Part shown: positions 61,868 through 64,000 of the stretch, in pieces
Layout: the number at the start of each line of letters is the position of its first letter
Numbering within the stretch: the stretch's first letter is position 1
Assembly (NCBI GenBank): GCA_017311185.1
Contig: JAESUZ010000415.1
Location: forward strand, 1,133,501 to 1,197,500
Direction of reading: 5' to 3'
DNA from: Proteles cristata cristata
Lineage: Eukaryota; Chordata; Mammalia; Carnivora; Hyaenidae
DNA length: 64,000 nt
Notes under the pieces: generated by a model
What the model saw: only the letters and a program-made list of their open reading frames with translations
Told to the model about the DNA's origin: nothing
Database searches by the model: none
Program-made: the position numbers and the translations under genes

Positions 61868-63216
61868 CTGTGACGGGAGAAAAGATCAGTGGTTAAGTCC
61901 TGACGGCCACACGGATGGCCTTGAGCATTGAGAGTTGCTCTCGAGTCTACAGGGGATCATTCTGAAGAGCAAGGCAGAATGATGACAGAGGAGTTTACCT
62001 CTGAGGTGTGTTAGCGGGCCCCTCTCACTGGCTCCTTTCCTGGTTGGCCCAGGGGAGGCACCCCCAACCCCCAAAGAGGACAAAAGAGCTGGCGGAGTAT
62101 TAATGATTATTGTAATACACTTAATGGTGATGGGACATAGCAGGTGACTCATCAGTGTGGAGGCGACTCCATTTCAGGTCGCTGTGATGTTGAGAAGATG
62201 TAGGGAAAATGGCCCACAGTAATAAGAAAGCCAGAGAGAAGGGCGCCTGGGTGGCTTAGTCGGTTGAGCGTCCGACTTTCGCTTAGGTCATGATCTCGCG
62301 GTTCGTGGGTTCGATCCCCGCGTCGGGCACTGTGCTGCCAGCCAGCTCAGAGCCTGGAGCCTATTTCAGAGTCTGTGTCTCCCTCTCTCTCTGACCCTCC
62401 CCTGCTCACGCTGTCTCTCTTTCTCTCTCTCCTAGAAATAAATACAAAATATTTTTAAAAAAAAAAAAAAAAAAGAAAGAAAGCCAGAGAAAGACTTCTA
62501 GAATGGTCTCTGGGGAGCCTTGGGACATCCTCCTGGCTCCGCGGCAGGAATTCCGGTGGATGCCTGGTCCCCGAGAACAGATTCCACCTGGCGTCCCTCC
62601 TCCAAAGTTCCCTTAGCATAGTAGAGCCTTTATTCTCTGTGCCAGACTGACTTCACATACAAAGGTACTGCCTTTTGTCAGGGAGAAGTAATGATTCTTT
62701 TCTAAGACTGGCACCAGAGTTTTTCTTAATTAAAATCACTCAGATGGAAAACTATAAAGATCAATGTTCCATGTCTAAGGAGGTCTTGCGTCTGTGCCCC
62801 CAGATGACCCTTCAGCAAGGAATGAGGGTACAGCCGAGAGACACACTCTGTGGAGCACTCCCGTCTCTCTCTCAACGAGCTTGACCCAGGCTCAGGGAAA
62901 GGTTAGGCACTGGGATATCTGAAGAAGGATGGGCTTCCCTTCTCCAACCTCAGCCACCATTAAGTCAACATTGTCTCCACAGAAAATGACTAAAATCATA
63001 CTGTGTCTCCTGGGTCATCTTTTGGGTTTCACCACACACTTAGGCTGATCTCTGAAGTGTATATTTGGGTTCTCATCCCAAGTTGTCTTAGTTCTGCCTA
63101 ATATACAAGACTGATTCTTTTAATTTTTTGGGGGGAGGGTCTGGAGACAGTTGGGCGAAATGCACAGGTATCTGCAGTTCAGACTGGTTATTTAGTTAGT
63201 TAGTTCGTTAGTTTAC
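61868..63216 (-). other. ABLIM1: ABLIM1 last intron
   Basis: A 1349-bp phase-0 intron bounded by GTAAAC at the donor and CAG at the acceptor. It contains one SINE at 62240-62476 with clear target-site duplications; the rest is single-copy sequence without recognisable features. Confidence 0.93.
62240..62476 (+). mobile_element. Can-SINE, younger subfamily, in ABLIM1 last intron
   Basis: Plus-strand copy (antisense to ABLIM1) with GACCCTCCCC and TCCTAGAAATAAAT diagnostics and a long A tail. Target duplication AAGAAAGCCAGAGA (62224-62237 and 62477-62490). Confidence 0.95.
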
Positions 63217-63297
63217 CTCCAGCCTGGTTCTGTCCACGTCTCTCAGGATTTTGTTGCGCCCTCTGTTGGTCACCATCAGCATTTCATATGGAAATAT
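63217..63297 (-). CDS. ABLIM1: ABLIM1 penultimate coding exon
   Basis: An 81-bp exon on the minus strand, flanked by an acceptor (CTTCTCAG) at the right and a donor GTAAAC at 63216-63211. It encodes 27 residues beginning IFPYEMLMVTNRG and ending DVDRTRLE. This is the conserved segment joining the linker to the villin headpiece in abLIM/dematin-family proteins, which bundle or scaffold F-actin. Exon length is a multiple of three and both junctions fall between codons, so it reads straight into the last exon. Upstream exons with the LIM domains lie beyond the right edge. The coding strand also carries a CTCF-like motif at 63256-63269. Confidence 0.97.
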
Positions 63298-64000
63298 CTG
63301 AGAAGCAAAGAGAAAGACCTCTTTTAGAACACCGTTGTCCGTTTTATTAACAAGCAGAAGCTACCTAAAATCTCCTACTCCCAAGATAGAGCTTCTAAGA
63401 CATTATAAGTATAGTATCTGAATGATGGGTGTTCCATCAAATATCCAACGGACGGGGGCCAGTTCTTATACCTTCTCAGCTCACCATGCCTCAAGTGGCA
63501 TTGTGCCTTCGGAGGGCTTTGTGGAGTGAAAGAATACAAACTTATTATGTCTTGGGGGGGTAAAGGTAAAAATTAGAAGTGAAATGATAGAAACACGGTT
63601 TATAAGGCAGGGTACCTTTGCAGGGTTCAACAATCTTGTTCCAAGACTGGCTCATGATTGCCTGCGGCCGGGCAGGCCCAGAAGCAGTGTTCTGCTTATT
63701 GAAGTAAGTCCCAGCTATGGTCACCAGGGAGCACAGCCTCGGACACCTCTGGAGCTAGGGTGACCAATCATCCCAGTCTGCTCGGCACCGAGGAGGTTCC
63801 TGGAATGCTAGACTTTCAGGGCTCACACTGGGAGAGTCTTGGGCAAATGGGATGTACCACTCACCCTATCTGGACTGGTCTAGGGGTATCCCGCTTCGCA
63901 CTGGGCATGCCTCGCAGTGCTCAAAGCAGGGGCCACGTGAGTACAAAGCTCATAAGATAGGTGCGCTGTATTTCATTGCGAACGCATTGTACCAGACCCA
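63298..64000 (-). other. ABLIM1: ABLIM1 intron, partial
   Basis: Sequence upstream of the penultimate exon on the minus strand, running off the right edge. No further exon was recognised. A short palindromic DNA-transposon-like element lies at 63755-63868. Confidence 0.85.
63755..63868. mobile_element. Short palindromic MITE in ABLIM1 intron
   Basis: Imperfect terminal inverted repeats: CTAGGGTGACCAATCATCCC at the left and GGGATGTACCACTCACCCTA at the right. Non-autonomous DNA transposon of a type common in mammals; family name not assigned. Confidence 0.6.

Noticed and set aside
1..64000. CRISPR arrays, prokaryotic operons, insertion sequences or phage
   Set aside because: All repeats fit mammalian interspersed repeats or microsatellites; genes have introns; no regularly spaced repeats exist.

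Overview
This is a vertebrate, specifically mammalian, nuclear window. It has sparse exons with GT-AG introns, a CpG island, and many dispersed repeats: tRNA-derived SINEs, old L1 and L2 LINEs, MIR, MaLR LTRs and hAT remnants. The SINEs begin with the carnivore tRNA-Lys-type head (GCGCCTGGGTGGCTCAGT) and end in a TC-rich tract plus AAATAAATAAA. Their bodies match the feliform (cat-like) Can-SINE type and not the dog SINEC_Cf type. The species is therefore a feliform carnivore. A second, younger-looking SINE subfamily with shared diagnostic changes leaves open that it is not a true cat.

Two protein-coding genes are supported, both on the minus strand and lying head to tail. (1) Exon 1 of AFAP1L2 (XB130) sits in a strong CpG island at about 32.3-33.6 kb. 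It holds only 16 coding bases (MERYK plus one base) before a GTGAGG donor. Everything from position 1 to 33088 is read as AFAP1L2 intron 1 because no further exon of the gene was found. (2) The 3' end of ABLIM1 (actin-binding LIM protein 1) occupies about 57.0 kb to the right edge. It consists of the last two coding exons (63217-63297 and 61754-61867), a 4.8 kb 3' UTR and a poly(A) signal at 57007-57012. Order and orientation agree with AFAP1L2-ABLIM1 on human chromosome 10q25.3. Both proteins are actin-cytoskeleton adaptors, but nothing here shows co-regulation.

Layout: 1-33 kb is AFAP1L2 intron 1 with scattered SINEs and an L1 cluster at 11.5-13.1 kb. 32.3-33.6 kb is the CpG-island promoter and first exon. 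33.6-57 kb is the roughly 24 kb intergenic spacer, rich in L1, SINE, MIR and LTR remnants. 57-61.75 kb is the ABLIM1 3' UTR, in which I recognised no transposon insertion. 61.87-64 kb holds ABLIM1 introns and the penultimate exon.

No bacterial-type operon, CRISPR array, mobile resistance locus or novel enzyme system is present, and almost all translated open frames are chance. The observations I would check first are the ABLIM1 poly(A) signal inside a perfect hairpin that puts AATAAA on both strands, three copies of one target site flanking two SINEs, the young SINE subfamily, CTCF-like motifs at the ABLIM1 3' end (one inside a coding exon), and an exon-like block at 55313-55395.
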